Shown here piece by piece: positions 1-11,242 of a stretch of DNA of 59,006 bases. A model generated the notes under the pieces. That model had not been told where the DNA came from, made no database searches, and saw only the letters and a program-made list of their open reading frames with translations. Source of the stretch: Gnetum montanum (taxonomy: Eukaryota > Streptophyta > Gnetopsida > Gnetales > Gnetaceae); the NCBI GenBank assembly GCA_015680685.1, contig MNCI01027123.1, positions 205,834 to 264,839 of the forward strand, written 5' to 3'. Every line of letters begins with the position of its first letter. The first letter of the stretch is position 1. A program made the position numbers and the translations under genes.

Positions 1-240
1 CATACCTTAGTATCAACATCATATCTTAAAGGTAAAAACCAAACATTAGCAATCAATGGAATATAGTTCATACCATCTTCAGAGCACTTATTAAGTGACG
101 AATCAAACAAAGTAATCAAACACACAAAGAAATGAAAAAGTATAAACGATGTTGTAAAACAAAAACAAGAAAAGTTAAAGAATTTTGTAAAACAAAAATG
201 TGGAAAACAAAAACTTAAAAGAACTGAGGGCCTCAGTTAA

Positions 241-1250
241 TCAGCATAGGTGGCCATCTCCCCCATGAATGAATTGAAAGGGAGAAATCTGAAATAATGA
301 GCATTTGTTTGAATTTTTTAGGAGTGTCCAACTTCTCCCAATTGATGTTTTCAGGTTAAGGATTGGAAGTTGGTGATGCTCATACTCCAATGTATCTATG
401 CTTTCGCTGCGGTTGCCTGTTGTTCCCCTAGTTAGTTCCATGCATGTTGGTGAGTTGCTCTCCTTATTAGCTATCAACCACTGGGTGTTTTCTTATTGTG
501 TGGTTGCTACATACATGCACCTTTGCATTTGAGTTTCTTGGGCACACCGGTTGCATACAGGAAATGCTGAGCACTCCTGTACATCATCACCCTTTGTATC
601 ACTGTATGTGATGCATGGAACTTTCTTCTTCTCGATCTTTCCATAAGAGTTTTCCTTAGATATTTCCAGGGAAAGATTGCGGATTCCTAGGCATGTGTTT
701 ATGGTACTTAACCATGCCCTTTCCATTATAATTAGGAAGTCCCTTTTATTATTGTTGACTTTTATCACTAGGAAATCAGCTGGGTATGACCAACCACACA
801 AAGTAGTAATGATGTCCTCCACAAGTCCCAAGGGGACAGTGATGGACTAGTCAGCTAGATCTAATTGAATATTGCTCTTCTTTAGTTGAGTCAGGTTCCA
901 GGATTTATACATTTCTTGTGATATTAAGTTGACTCCGAAACCTGAGTCAAGGAGATCCCTACATGGTTTATTCCTAGTGACTTGGAGATAGATTAAGGGA
1001 CTTTTGGGGTCAAAGAATTTCCTAGGAAGGTGGCCCACCTTTATCCAGTTAGTGATGGTATGTGTTAACGTAAATATGTGCGTTGAGCTCTGTTGTTGAT
1101 TTGAAGGGAGCTCCAAAGCCTTATTTGATGGAGGAACGTTCATAGACTCAACTGCTTGTGGTTGTGAGAGCTTGTTTGGACTGTTGGTTCTAAAGAAGGG
1201 TCTTCTCTTTGTACGGTTGTTAGAACCAGTAGTGGGTTGAAGGTTCATAG
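241..1250 (-). pseudogene. M1 aspartic protease and Cys-rich region fused to pol C-terminal tail
   Basis: This is a retrotransposon aspartic protease, which matures the Gag polyprotein. The active site reads LLDSGFGVNLIS (DSG catalytic motif), followed by a hydrophilic strand and a block like P.GLVEDIIT....YPADFLVI, then IIMERAWLSTINTCLGIRNLSLE. That order is typical of Athila-type proteases. Downstream is a Cys-containing stretch (PVCNRCAQETQMQRCMYVA), and the frame ends with HGGDGHLC, which matches the last residues of full-length pol in element A. Polymerase and integrase domains are therefore missing between protease and the pol terminus. In-frame stops lie near 844 and 490. It is not functional as it stands. 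Confidence 0.8.
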
Positions 1251-1499
1251 CTCTCGTAGCATTACATTGCTGCGGTTAAGTGGGGAGTTCCCCTTGCATC
1301 GTTGGAGTAGGTGGTAGTGGAACTATTAGCGTAAAAGATGCAGATGGATTCGGAGGATGGTATGCATGTGGAGTGTCTCTTCCAGGAGAGGGAATCCTAA
1401 AATACTCCCGAACTTGGTAGTGATGTTGTGGGGTTACTTGACCCATAGAGTTACTTGGAGAAACTGGCTACTTCATGTAATAGCCATATGGATTTGATT

Positions 1500-3575
1500 G
1501 CCGGTAAGGGTATTGTTGCCTAGGTGGTGGCATCCCTCATGATTATGGGTATTGGTGTTGCTTGATAGGTTGTGGTGGAGTTCCACTTGGATAATATGTT
1601 AAGGGTTGGTGGAACTACCTTGGGTTACCTTGGGGATAAGGTAACCTTCATGGTGCTTGTCATTTGTTAAGTCTTGGGTTGAGTGCATACACCCCAAACT
1701 CTTGCAGATGTGAGATTATTGGGCAACATTCCTTAGGATGGTCATACTAGCATATTTCACATCCACCATCATTGTTCATATTGGAATCCACAACCTCATT
1801 GGTGATAGTCATTTTCCCCTTACCCTTATTATGTGCATGGTCTAAATCTCTCCTCTTTTTCTTATCATGGTCACTACTTCGCTCCTTAGACTCCTCTACG
1901 ATTTTTAAAAAAGTTTCTAATCTACTATCTAAGGAGTCCCACATTTGATCTACCTTAGCCGACACTTTGGTTGTTAACTTTTGAAGTGGCAAGGTTTTTC
2001 TATTCACCAACTCTTCAAGTGGTGACTCATCCTCTTCCTCACAGAATCTTACTCCCTTCTTTTGAAGGGAAGGATTGCAATTATACTCTTCCACGCTTTC
2101 TCTTTTCCATAGCTCTTCTTCTTCCTTAGCTACTTGCTCCAACAATCTATGAACTTCATGGAACCTAAGCTTAGATAATCTCCCTTGGGCATATGTTCCA
2201 AGGGTTCTCCTGGTTTCATGTCTTAGCCCATCCACGAGGTGGCAAAGTTGATCCCGTTGTGCATAGCCGTGGCTGGGGCAACGATGTAACAATGCATAAT
2301 ATTGGCCCATGGTAGCATCCAAGGGTTCATGATTACCTTGCTTCCATCCTTAGATCTGTTTCTGCAAGTTGGACTCTCTAGAGTACGTTTGATATTTATC
2401 ATTAAACAGTTTTAGCATCGTACTCCACCGTCTAATGGATTCTGGTTCTAAGGACCGGTACCAACTTTCTGCTTCTTTTATGAGTATCCTTGGGAATAAC
2501 TTTAACTTCTGCCACTTATTATACAATATTCTACAAGGCACAAGAATCGTGGAATGCTTGTAAGTGGTTTTTCAGATCAGCATCATATCCCCCCTCAAAT
2601 CGGGGGATATTATTCATGTTTAGTCTCTTGATCCAACTATCTTTCTGGTGCCCTGTAGGTATCCTCACAGCCTCCGTAATATCTAACATACTTTGGGTGG
2701 TAAGTAGGGGTTCATCATTGTCATTTCTTTCATGGCATCTATGATGCCTATGCGGTTCCCTACTTTCCTTCTACCATGCCTTGATTCTCTCGAATGCCCT
2801 CGTCCTCGCTCTTGACTCTCTCGTCAAGGGTTCTCATTATGCCTACCCTTGTCCTCACAGTTGTGCTCTTTGTGACTACGTCCTAATGTGGAAGGAGAGG
2901 GTGAATGATGTGATGAAGGTGAAGAAGAAGGGGAACCATCACCATGATGATGTTTCTTACCTTCTCTTTGGTGGCTACGGCCCCAATTGTGATGACGATC
3001 AGACTACCCGTTCTTATCATTTGTTTGTTTTCCCTCATTGAACACTTGGTGTTCATGGGGATCAGAACCAGGGTTATGAATTTTGGAGTGTAGGTTCTGA
3101 TACTCCACCTCCTCACCATCGTTAGGAGGATGAACATCATTTGATGGAGAACCTATTATAACTGGTTCACCATCTCCAATTTCGCTTAGGATGTGCAGGA
3201 CCCTTTTACCCTTCAATGAGGTATGGTAGCTCTCTCGCCGCGAGTCCCTTAAACGTTGCACTGTTGTGGGACGGTAATCCCTTGTGTCATAATCACATGC
3301 AACGTATTCAATATATAGCTCCATCATGTTTATCTGTGTAAGAGCACGAAGGAGCATGTTAGGGACTGCATGATCTAGGGGTAACACTATGTTACCTTGC
3401 AAGTCTCGCCAACACAATTGTTCATCCTGATGGAGGATAAAGGTAAAATCGGGTATATACTCATCGTGATGAGTATACACTACCTGATACTCTTGAGGAA
3501 TTGGTAGGTCTTGGTTATGTATGTTGTGCTGCCAACTCTAGGTGGTGAAGTGCTTTTATGAGAAGAAGAAGACAT
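1500..3575 (-). pseudogene. M1 gag (capsid/nucleocapsid), degenerate
   Basis: Gag packages the element RNA. A likely start is the ATG at 3573-3575 (M-S-S-S-S-H-K), the same place as in E, although a frame change separates it from the main frame entered by 3480. The N-terminal part has HHDEYIPDFTFILHQDEQL and a D.RDYRPT..QR.RD segment, then a basic/His-rich part. The core around 2350-2541 has ESWYRSLEPESIRRWSTMLKLF, and 1747-2322 has YYALLHRCPSHGYAQRDQLCHLVDGL (Athila-type CP.HG). Near 1750 a short Cys/His motif C-x2-C-x3-H-x4-C has one in-frame TAG at a Gln position. Several other stops are present. Confidence 0.8.
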
Positions 3576-3701
3576 TGTTATCTTGTCGGTGTGCTATTGA
3601 CCGTTGTTTAAATTTTCTTCTGATTAATCCTAAGGGTTTGTTTAAGCTTTCCAACGATGTGGATGATTTCCCATGTTCTACTTAGTGCACAAACAACTTA
3701 G

Positions 3702-3719
3702 ACCTCGGCAACGGTGCCA
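3702..3719 (-). promoter_or_regulatory. M1 primer-binding site, tRNA-Asp type
   Basis: On the minus strand the sequence directly inside the LTR reads TGGCACCGTTGCCGAGGT, separated from the LTR by one base. It differs at only a few positions from the complement of the plant tRNA-Asp 3' end (TGGCGCCGTTGCCGGGGA), the site used by Athila-type elements to prime minus-strand DNA. It fixes the element's orientation and the inner LTR edge. Confidence 0.8.
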
Positions 3720-3720
3720 A

Positions 3721-4526
3721 TGATGAGTGGCAAGGTACCTCTACACTCAAACATACGAATACGAGCATTGCACATGTGATCTGGTCGAACTCCACAGACT
3801 AAGTGCCTACATGCCTTATGGAACAACTAAGGTTAATCAATCATTGTCCTCCCAAGCTTACTTGTATTTTTCACGGTTGTATGGTTAAGTAAGCTTAAGG
3901 CATGTGATTTTTATATCTTTTATGTCTTTATTGCCTATGTTAAGAGAGGAAAGGGTGAAGAAACTAAGTAATTAACTTTAACTAACTAAGCCTTAATTAC
4001 CCTAGCATCAGTATCCGTTCCCACTTGCCATTTCACACCTTGAACAAATGCAACGCTGCTGGGATTACGAAATGCTATTCGTTACTGGGATTACCAAGTG
4101 TAATGCACGTGCTCGAAGCGGTCGTACTGAATGCACTTAACTATGAGAGTTGAGGGTTGAGAGAGATTAAGTCCTTAAGAAAGCATTTAAACATTTAACA
4201 ATAATTAAAGTCCTATTTAGCTTAGTCCATATATTGCAAGGTTTATCCAAAAGTTCATCTTTATTGCTGTACACAATTGTGTGCTCAGGTATAGAATTGC
4301 TCGAATAAAGATCCATTCACTTTGGGACTCCTACTGTGGGCACATGGAAATTATTCTAACTCTGGAATGGAAAAATGGCAAGAGTTTGGCTAAGGTCTAG
4401 ATTTAGATGGGAAAACAAGGGAGAGCCACCTCTTATTTATATAACTGGCAATGAGTTGCGATATCGTGTACGCGATATCATAGGGAAGGTGCGATATCGC
4501 GGCCTATGCGATATCGTGTCCCATCA
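3721..4526 (-). repeat. M1 5' LTR, GATATC-box subfamily
   Basis: An 806-bp LTR whose plus-strand edges read TGATGAGTGG and TCCCATCA. In sense (minus) orientation it has the terminal TGATGGGACACGATATCGCA, a run of GATATC-centred boxes, a TATA box (TATATAAATAAGAGG, about 4430-4446), an AATAAAG poly(A) signal (near 4260-4268), and two copies of a TACCAAG/GGGATTAC motif near 4060-4100. It matches the solo LTR at 12852-13633 closely and the E LTRs apart from a block that E has in addition. Confidence 0.85.
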
Positions 4527-5040
4527 GTCAAGCTTACAAAGGAAGATGCTCCATTCATGTGAACTAAGGAGTCTGAACAAGCATTCCAATAGCTAAAGAA
4601 TAAACTTGTAGAAACTCTAGTTTTATGGGCACGAGACTAGTCTAGACCATTTCACATAATGGTAGATGCATCTAATTATGCCTTGGGAGTTGTGCTTACA
4701 TAGTTGGATGATAAGAAACATCCATATTACATCCATTGTGTGAGTTGAAGCATTGTGGGTGCATAGTTGAATTACACCACAACTGAGAAAGAACTAATTG
4801 CAGTGGTGTATGCTCTTAAAAAGTTCAAGAACTATGTGCTTGGATATAAGGTGTTTGTGCCCATAGATGATAGTGCCATCTTCTTCTTAATGAACAAGCA
4901 AATGGTGAGCCCCCGTATCATATGGTGGCTAGTGATCTTACAGGAATTTGATCTTACAATGATAGATTAGAAAGGGATTAAGAATGTGGTTGTTGACCAT
5001 CTTTCTTAGTTAAGATGGGATAACAAAGAGGAGGAGAGCT
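4527..5040 (+). pseudogene. Element A RT C-terminus and RNase H
   Basis: Plus-frame translation gives KLTKEDAPF.W..ESEQAFQ.LK (end of the RT thumb), then FHIMVDASNYALGVVL.QLDD and YTTTEKELIAVVYALKKFKNYVLGYKVFV, the Ty3-type RNase H core with catalytic-type D in VDAS and E in TEKE, and ending WWLVILQEFDLTMID. Stops at 4590-4592, 4701-4703 and 4764-4766 are all TAG where the family has Gln. RNase H would remove the RNA strand during reverse transcription. The remaining RT lies beyond M1, outside the window. Confidence 0.85.
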
Positions 5041-5289
5041 CACTCTCCGATCAATTTCTAGATGAACTACTTTTTACAGAAATAATAGATGAATAAATGC
5101 TCATAGAACCAAAATAGTATGATGGTATCCTCACTTACCTTCTCACTCAAGAGATGCCACAAAATATAGACTTTAGAAAGAAATAATAGTTTCTTCATTA
5201 GGCTAAGTACTTCATGGAAATCAATGGACATCTTTACAAGGTGTGTGCTAATGGCCTGGTTCAATGGTATGTCCCTAATGTGGACTAAT

Positions 5290-6464
5290 TGCACATTCTT
5301 CAAGATGCTCATGAAGGCCCTTATGGAGGTCATTATGCTAGGAGATGTACAACCATAAAAATCCTGATGGAAGAATACTATTGGCCTACAATCAACAAGA
5401 TGCTATGAAGATTGTAGGCCAATAGTATTCTTCCATCAAGATTTTTTTGATACTGTGAGTGCTATCAACAAGATGATGGGATGACTACAGGAATGGAGGG
5501 TCCTCAATAGTGGATTCAACCACTAGAGCCCTTTGACATATGGGGCATTATTTTCATGGATCCCATCACACCCATGTCTAATGAAAAGGCATACATGATC
5601 ATAACAATTGACTATTACACCAAATGGGTAGAAGTAATAGCCATCACCAACTATACATCAACCATTGCTACTAGATTTGTACAAAAACATATTGTAAATA
5701 GGTTTGGTGTGCTGTGTGCATTAATATTGAAACCCATTTTATAGGTGCCACCTTTTAGAAGTTGATGCAACATTTTGGGGTTGAACATAAATTAACAACA
5801 TCCTATCACCCCAGCCAATGGTAAAATAGAGGTAACTAATAGGGAGATTACAAAGATTCTATTAAGAACTATTAGCAAATATATGAGAGATTGGAGCACA
5901 AAACTCAATGATGCCCTTTGGGCCTACCGCTCAACATGGAAACTCCCTATTAGCTATTGTCCCTATGAGTTAGTGTATGAGAAACTTCCAACACTCCTAA
6001 TTCAACCCAAGCTTGATACACTCTCAACAGCTTGTGGTTTGAATTTTGACCTAAGTCTAGCACAAAAAGAAAGACTAATTAACCTCAATGTACTAGACAA
6101 AAACTGGTTAGTGGTCATATCTTCAAATGAAGTGCACAAGGCATTCAACAAGCAATGACATTACTGTAGAATATAGAAAGTGAAATTTCAACTAGGAGAT
6201 AAGGTTCTTTATTGGAACCCCACACATGTACCTCAGAAAACTAATCCTTATATAATATATAAAACATTTTCTTCTGGGGCCATGATCATATACAAATGTG
6301 AGAACCCAAATAAAAAGTAGTTAGTCAACATTCGACAAGTAAAGTCTTTTCATGAGCCCAAGTAATTCAGTGCAACAAATGCCTCAATGGATGGACAACC
6401 ACACTCAATTTTTTGGATCTCCTCCTTCCAACACAGTCATGGGGGAGATGGCCATCCATACTAA
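5290..6464 (+). pseudogene. Element A integrase, with an inverted duplication in its zinc domain
   Basis: The integrase inserts element cDNA into the genome. The N-terminal zinc-domain region (GHYARRCTTIKILMEEYYWP) is followed at once by an inverted copy of its own DNA (5410-5446), so the zinc domain is broken. The core gives LEPFDIWGIIFMDPITPMSN, where the first catalytic Asp expected in GIDF is Ile in this copy, then YYTKWVEVIAI. The second Asp region is frameshifted near 5735. The C-terminal part has DWSTKLNDALWAYRSTWKLPI and PYELVYEKL. The frame ends HSHGGDGHPY with TAA at 6462-6464. It is clearly inactive. Confidence 0.85.
5357..5446. repeat. 37-bp inverted repeat inside integrase
   Basis: Left arm 5357-5393 and right arm 5410-5446 are reverse complements over 37 bases with one mismatch, separated by 16 bases. 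The left arm is normal integrase coding sequence (compare element G near 57060-57100); the right arm is extra. An RNA of this stretch would fold as a near-perfect hairpin. Confidence 0.9.
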
Positions 6465-7600
6465 TCATACACATGGCTCCTCAGGTTTTCTATTTTTTGT
6501 TTTACACATTTGTTTCTTACACCTTTTTGATTTTCTTTACACATTTTTTTTACACCATTGTTAGTACATTTAGATCTTTCTTGAATATTTTACACTTTCT
6601 TATATATTTTACTTTTCTTGAGTGTGATTTTCTAATTTTTGCTAATAAATATGCTTTGTGCCAATAGGACATAGTGGTGCTATAGTTGTTACTAATGGTA
6701 GTTTATGCTTTATATTTTATTTGCTAATGTCTAGTTTTTATTTCTAAATTTTTATACCAATGGCCAAGTCATGGTTTCTTTTTCATGTAACATGCAGTGA
6801 GTCCACGACCTTCACCCATTCACAAACTCTATGGTTTTCCTTGCTTTGGCAGTTGAGGTCCCATTCATTAAATAAATTTTTAATAAATTTGTGACCTTGG
6901 TAGTTTCTGGAATTGGGAAGGATTTAAAGGTTTGCAGAGGGTGTGGCTTCAAGGGAACTCAATATTCTTTGTACTCTTTCACTTACTTGGGTGCTTGAGT
7001 GTTTTCATAGACTTCTTATCATTCCATGTCNTCAAGTCATTTTAAACACAAAACTTCACAAGGGATTTCTTATGACCTAATATGAATTCCATTCCACCTT
7101 CTTCATCTTCTTCATCATCCATCTATGCTATCCATAAACTTACCTCACTACCAAAGTCCATGTTCTTGATTTAGTGTCTTGGTCTAATGTACTTGAATTC
7201 TTAGGTAGAATCTTTTGAGTCTTGGTCCTTAACTTTTATTGACCATTAATCACCTATGGGGTCCATGAATTCCTTAGGTCAAGGTTATGCAAGGGCAAAC
7301 AAGGCATGTGCCTACTATGGAGAGGACTCACTTGCATCTCTCTTGGTTGGGTTTGTTAAGCACCTTATCCTTAGGCATTCATGTAATCAGAATCTTTTGA
7401 ACATCCATCTTCTACATCAAACCATATTCTCCTTTACATATTTTGGTCAATAAACACATTATCCATCAAATTTTTTAATTTTTGAGCTTTCAAAGATCCT
7501 CTTCAATGATTTCATCATATTCTTGGCTTTTCTAGGACTCAGTGGACCCCAAATTCATTGAAACATTTGTTATATTTTTTAAGATATTCAAAATTCAAAA
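6465..7600 (+). other. Element A post-pol tail, T-rich, non-coding
   Basis: There is no supportable gene here. The first part (6480-6650) is a run of imperfect TTTTACACMTTTTTG-like units that also open as a short Phe-rich hydrophobic frame, as in the other copies. The rest (6650-7600) aligns with the tails of B, D, F and G, with shared landmarks such as GTCCACGACCT, a YTTGGGTGCWTGAGTG stretch near 6988, and AAGGCATGTGCCTACTATGG near 7300. One base is undetermined (N at 7031). It links the pol stop to the internal promoter of ORF3. Confidence 0.7.
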
Positions 7601-7609
7601 CTTTTCCTA

Positions 7610-7710
7610 CGGGCTTCGTATATGGGGCCTTGTTGATGGAGTAGATGCATATACGAGGATCCAAATACATGGCCCCATCGATGTAGTGGAAACGTACTAT
7701 ATATATGTAG
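7610..7710 (+). promoter_or_regulatory. Element A internal promoter-like block upstream of ORF3
   Basis: A TATA-like ACTATATATATG (7696-7707) lies 155 bases before the conserved splice donor. Upstream are short repeated words such as CCTTGTTGATG (7628-7638) and GGCCCCATCGATGTAG. The same words recur in the U3 of this element's own LTR (CCTTGTTGATGTAG at 11307-11320). Conservation of the spacing across five copies supports a promoter; transcription itself is inferred. Confidence 0.5.
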
Positions 7711-7852
7711 GACCCCACTTTAAAAGTTTTACATTTTCTCACAAATGCTAAGGGTGTTTTTCAAATTTTTAGAGTCTAGAACCTTCCAGAGCCCATAACT
7801 TCCTAACTTTTTGTCCAAATCATTCCGTTCTTTGACCCTGTAGCTACTAAAG

Positions 7853-8155
7853 GTAAGATCTTTGTCATGGGGGCTAAAAATGTGCCATATTTGATAGAAA
7901 TTTTTTCATCATTTTTCTAACTCCCATAAAGGTTTAATTAAGAAATTAACTAGTAAACACCAAAATTACAAGAGTTAAACCTTTCCAACAAGCTTTGGTG
8001 ACATTTATAATAAATAATTAATAAAATAATGATAAAATAATCAATCTACCATGGTCCAACCATAGAAAAAGTGTAACTAACTGATGAAATAAGGTATTCA
8101 AAAATTTAAAGTTACACATTATATCTACTAATCCATGGATGTGTTGTGATTGCAA
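7853..8155 (+). other. Element A intron before ORF3 (acceptor mutated)
   Basis: The donor reads CTACTAAAG/GTAAGA at 7853. A branch-point-like CTACTAAT lies near 8124-8131, and the acceptor position reads TTGCAA where B has TTGTAG and D has CATAG, so the final G has become A. The ORF3 start codon is ATT here instead of ATG. Length is 303 bases. A GTCATGGGGG word lies just inside the intron at 7864-7873. Confidence 0.6.
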
Positions 8156-11020
8156 ATTGCACCAAAAGGTAAACACACGTAGTAAGCATGATTGTCTCAA
8201 CTGAGGGAGAAATGACCTAGAATGGGAAGGGGCTAAGAACAAGCCTAAGAAGAACAACTTGCAATCCATGCCATAGGTCTTATTAGGGAAGAGGCTAAGG
8301 TGGAATCTATTCAACAGATTCCAGAACTAGTAGCAGCAATAGAACATTCCCACTGAGATGATGCACTAGCTCAATAAGAAAATTTCAAGGTGAGCTTGAT
8401 TGAATCATACCTGAATTAAATCAGATTAAGGGAGGTTTAAAAAATAGTGCTCTAGGAGTTAAACTTTGGTCCTTTCTGAAAGCAAGCACCAAAAGAAATG
8501 AAGGACCAACTAAAGGTCTCTCCCATGTGGCCAATCATCACTTCCACTAAGGAGTGTTACATGGGAGAGACATTTTTATTTTGGAACAATAGGTAGGCTA
8601 GATCAATAGTAAAAATTAAGGACATCTCAGTGTGCTAGTTGGTGTAGGCCATTGCTAAAGTGCTTGGGTTGCCAGAAATAGGGATGAATCTCATTGAGGT
8701 TCCAATGCAAGTAGACTCCAACATCAAGAAAGAATGGATGTGATGATGATATGGTGTTGATCGTAAGGAGTTTGATGTGCTCTCATTGGCAGAAAGGATT
8801 CACTAAAAGATTGCTACTTTTCACCTAAATCTCATGGTGAGGCCATGCAAAGTTACCACCTTTTTTTCCCATGCATGCACCACTTTGAGTGGGAGATTCC
8901 CTGTCAACCTTCCACAGCTGATCTATCTAGAGATGGAGAAGCAACTTAAAGAAAATGAATGTGGAAGGAAGGCACTTCCCTTTCCATGCCTTGTTAGAAA
9001 ACTTTGTTAGAAGGGAGGAATAGTCCATTATACAAATGATGCTGTCAGGCATGCTTTAATCACTAATTGGGTAGAGATGATGAAAGATAAGATGCCTGTA
9101 ATAATCATTCAGGAAGAGGAGTAGCAACTACTACCTCCACCTACGACTCAAACAATTGTATTAGATGTTACTAGAACAACTTAATGGTTGCACGAGTATT
9201 GAGAAAAGCTCTTGAGTGAACAAGAGCAACAAGCAAGTATGACTGGTAGGGATCCATTTGTGTACTGACCAATAATGAGTCACCTAAATGAGGTGGCCCA
9301 AACAATCAACTTGATGGGTTTAGGTGGATCCATTTTCTTGGTCCAAAAAATGCAGTTGTTCACAATATTAAATTCTAGCACTAGAGAGGTCACAGTATCT
9401 CTCATAGAATAGTAGTGACTCCTAGAAATCTCTAGAAATGTCACAACCTTCTTGGTGAGCTTAGAGGAAGGTGAGGGGGCAACAATATTGGTGATGTAGC
9501 ACCAAGGATAGGAGAAAACATTAGAGATGGTTTTTGGTCAAATTTTTGAAATCCTCAATACACCTGCAACATTTGTACTAGACATCATTGCACTAAAATA
9601 TGTGTAGACATTTGCAAGAATCACAAGCAGTAGAATAAATGTAGCACAACATGAAGAATTATTGGAGAGACTGATGGGAACTAGGAAACCTCTTTTAGAT
9701 ATCTTTGATTTTTCAAACAATATTACTGTAATCCAGTTGGAGCTACTAGAGGCAAGGGGCAAAAATATCATCTTGGAAGGGCAAATTGAAACAACTAAGG
9801 AGTTGAATGAATGCTTAGCTACTAAAGTTGCTGAATTAAGAGCCCAAATTGCCTCTTGTGCATTTCTCAACTTGATATTAAGGAGAGATGAAGATCTTTA
9901 ATAGATTCACACTAGACTGAAAGGGGTTGAGGATGCAATGGAGATAATGGTATTCTATTGATTATTGGCAGAGGCTACATAGCACAAAATTTAGAAGGCC
10001 TTGGATCAGAGCTACTAGGAGAATGTAAAATTGACTATAGAGAACCACTGCCTATGAAATGTTGAAGAGCACAAACAACCATTAACCAAATTCATCCATC
10101 AATAATAGGAGCAACTGGCCAGAGCAAACACAGAGCTAAGGAGATTAGTAGTAGAAAATAAAAACCTCTCCATAAAGGAGGTCCATGCCCTTCACCAAAA
10201 GACTGCGATAGATGTAGCCACCTAGAAATTAGAGGCTCTCAAATTTAAGAGAGTCAAAGATCATTATAGAGATTAGGTTAGTCTACAGAAAGAAGTGAAT
10301 TAAAAACACATCTAGTTGACGAAGGTGAAAGTAAATAAAATTCTCTAACAACTCCAGCAAGGAAGAGAATTATGGCAATCCATCCATGATGAAATAGATG
10401 CCTACAACAAGGCAAAAGTCTACATGAAGGATTTGGAGAGTGAGGAGATGATAGAATACATGGAGCTTGCCAATATTTGATATGCCAATTTGGCCATGTT
10501 GACTACCAGATGGCTGCTATTAAAATTAGAGAAGTAGATGGCTAAATCATACTTGTTGTGTGAGGCCAGTTTCAAGCATCACAAAGAAACCAAGCAAAAG
10601 CTTGTAGTGGCAAATGCTAAACTTGAAGTTCTCAAGGGTAAGTACATTGATCAAAGATTTGCTACCAAGAACTTGGCCAAAAGGATGAACAACTACTAAG
10701 ATTTGTAAAACACTATCAGGGTGTTCGATATTGAACATAGATAATTCATTATCTAATTTTTCAATACTAAGGAGTTGTTCCTAGTAATGCTCTATTCGTG
10801 GGATATCCCCATTTCAACCCACATTGGTGATGTCGCATGGATGATGAATGATCCTTGGATTAAGGAGAAGAACATGAAGGCATTACTAGATATCTTCCAC
10901 CTTCCACCAGGGGTTGTAGGTGTAGTAGGATAGCCATAGCTGCCGTAGCCTTAGCACATGCTTGAAGCTAGTGAAGGTCCTTCAGAACCTTAGGAGCCTC
11001 CGTCACCTAGAACTTTTTGA
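8156..11020 (+). pseudogene. Element A ORF3, long coiled-coil protein, decayed
   Basis: This third reading frame downstream of pol is about 955 codons, aligned with B from the ATG position (ATT here) to the TGA at 11018-11020. The N-terminal third is globular, with a WYMGET.LFWNN block near 8560-8600. The middle (about 9540-10700) is Leu/Glu/Lys/Gln-rich with heptad-like stretches, for example LELLEARGKNIILEGQIETT and LATKVAELRAQIAS. The C-terminal part carries a KELF-type block followed by PWDIPI.THI. Many TAG stops stand at Gln positions. I do not recognise the family; its place matches the env-like ORF of Athila/Calypso elements, but I see no signal peptide or membrane span. Confidence 0.65.
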
Positions 11021-11228
11021 TCTTCTGCATCGTCTTCATGCCATCATAGGACATGCTATCCAATTTTGTGTAGTCATATCATGGTGTTCAATTATGTGTT
11101 ATGAGCACCACAATTTTTGTAATGTGTTGATTTGTACACTTGATTACTCAATTTTGTTATGTCAAGAATTAGTTAATAATCCTGTACCTTCCCAATTTTG
11201 TAAAGGGGATCGAGGATGAGTTTTCATT

Positions 11229-11242
11229 TAGTCATGGGGGTA
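11229..11242 (+). promoter_or_regulatory. Element A polypurine tract
   Basis: TAGTCATGGGGGTA sits directly before the TGATGAG start of the 3' LTR. A purine-rich run ending at the LTR edge primes plus-strand DNA. The identical word precedes the B LTR and, on the minus strand, the E LTR. Confidence 0.8.

Larger units (their letters stand above)
1..4526 (-). mobile_element. Element M1: gag-protease LTR retrotransposon, 3' end outside window
   Basis: Read on the minus strand, this is a 5' LTR (4526 to 3721), a tRNA-Asp-type primer site, gag, an aspartic protease, and a short pol C-terminal tail (stop at 241) followed by the 3' tail region. RT, RNase H and integrase are absent between protease and tail, exactly as in element E. 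Its 3' LTR lies left of the window. It is inserted in the RT/RNase H region of plus-strand element A, whose pol resumes at 4527. The likely right target-site copy is GTCAA (4527-4531); the left copy cannot be seen. Reading-frame pieces from 3480 down to 241 all lie in one frame, broken by stop codons only. Confidence 0.85.

Noticed and set aside
4060-4110. Short repeats TACCAAG/GGGATTAC in LTRs as a CRISPR-like array
   Set aside because: Only two or three copies per LTR, uneven spacing, and present in every LTR of a plant retrotransposon.
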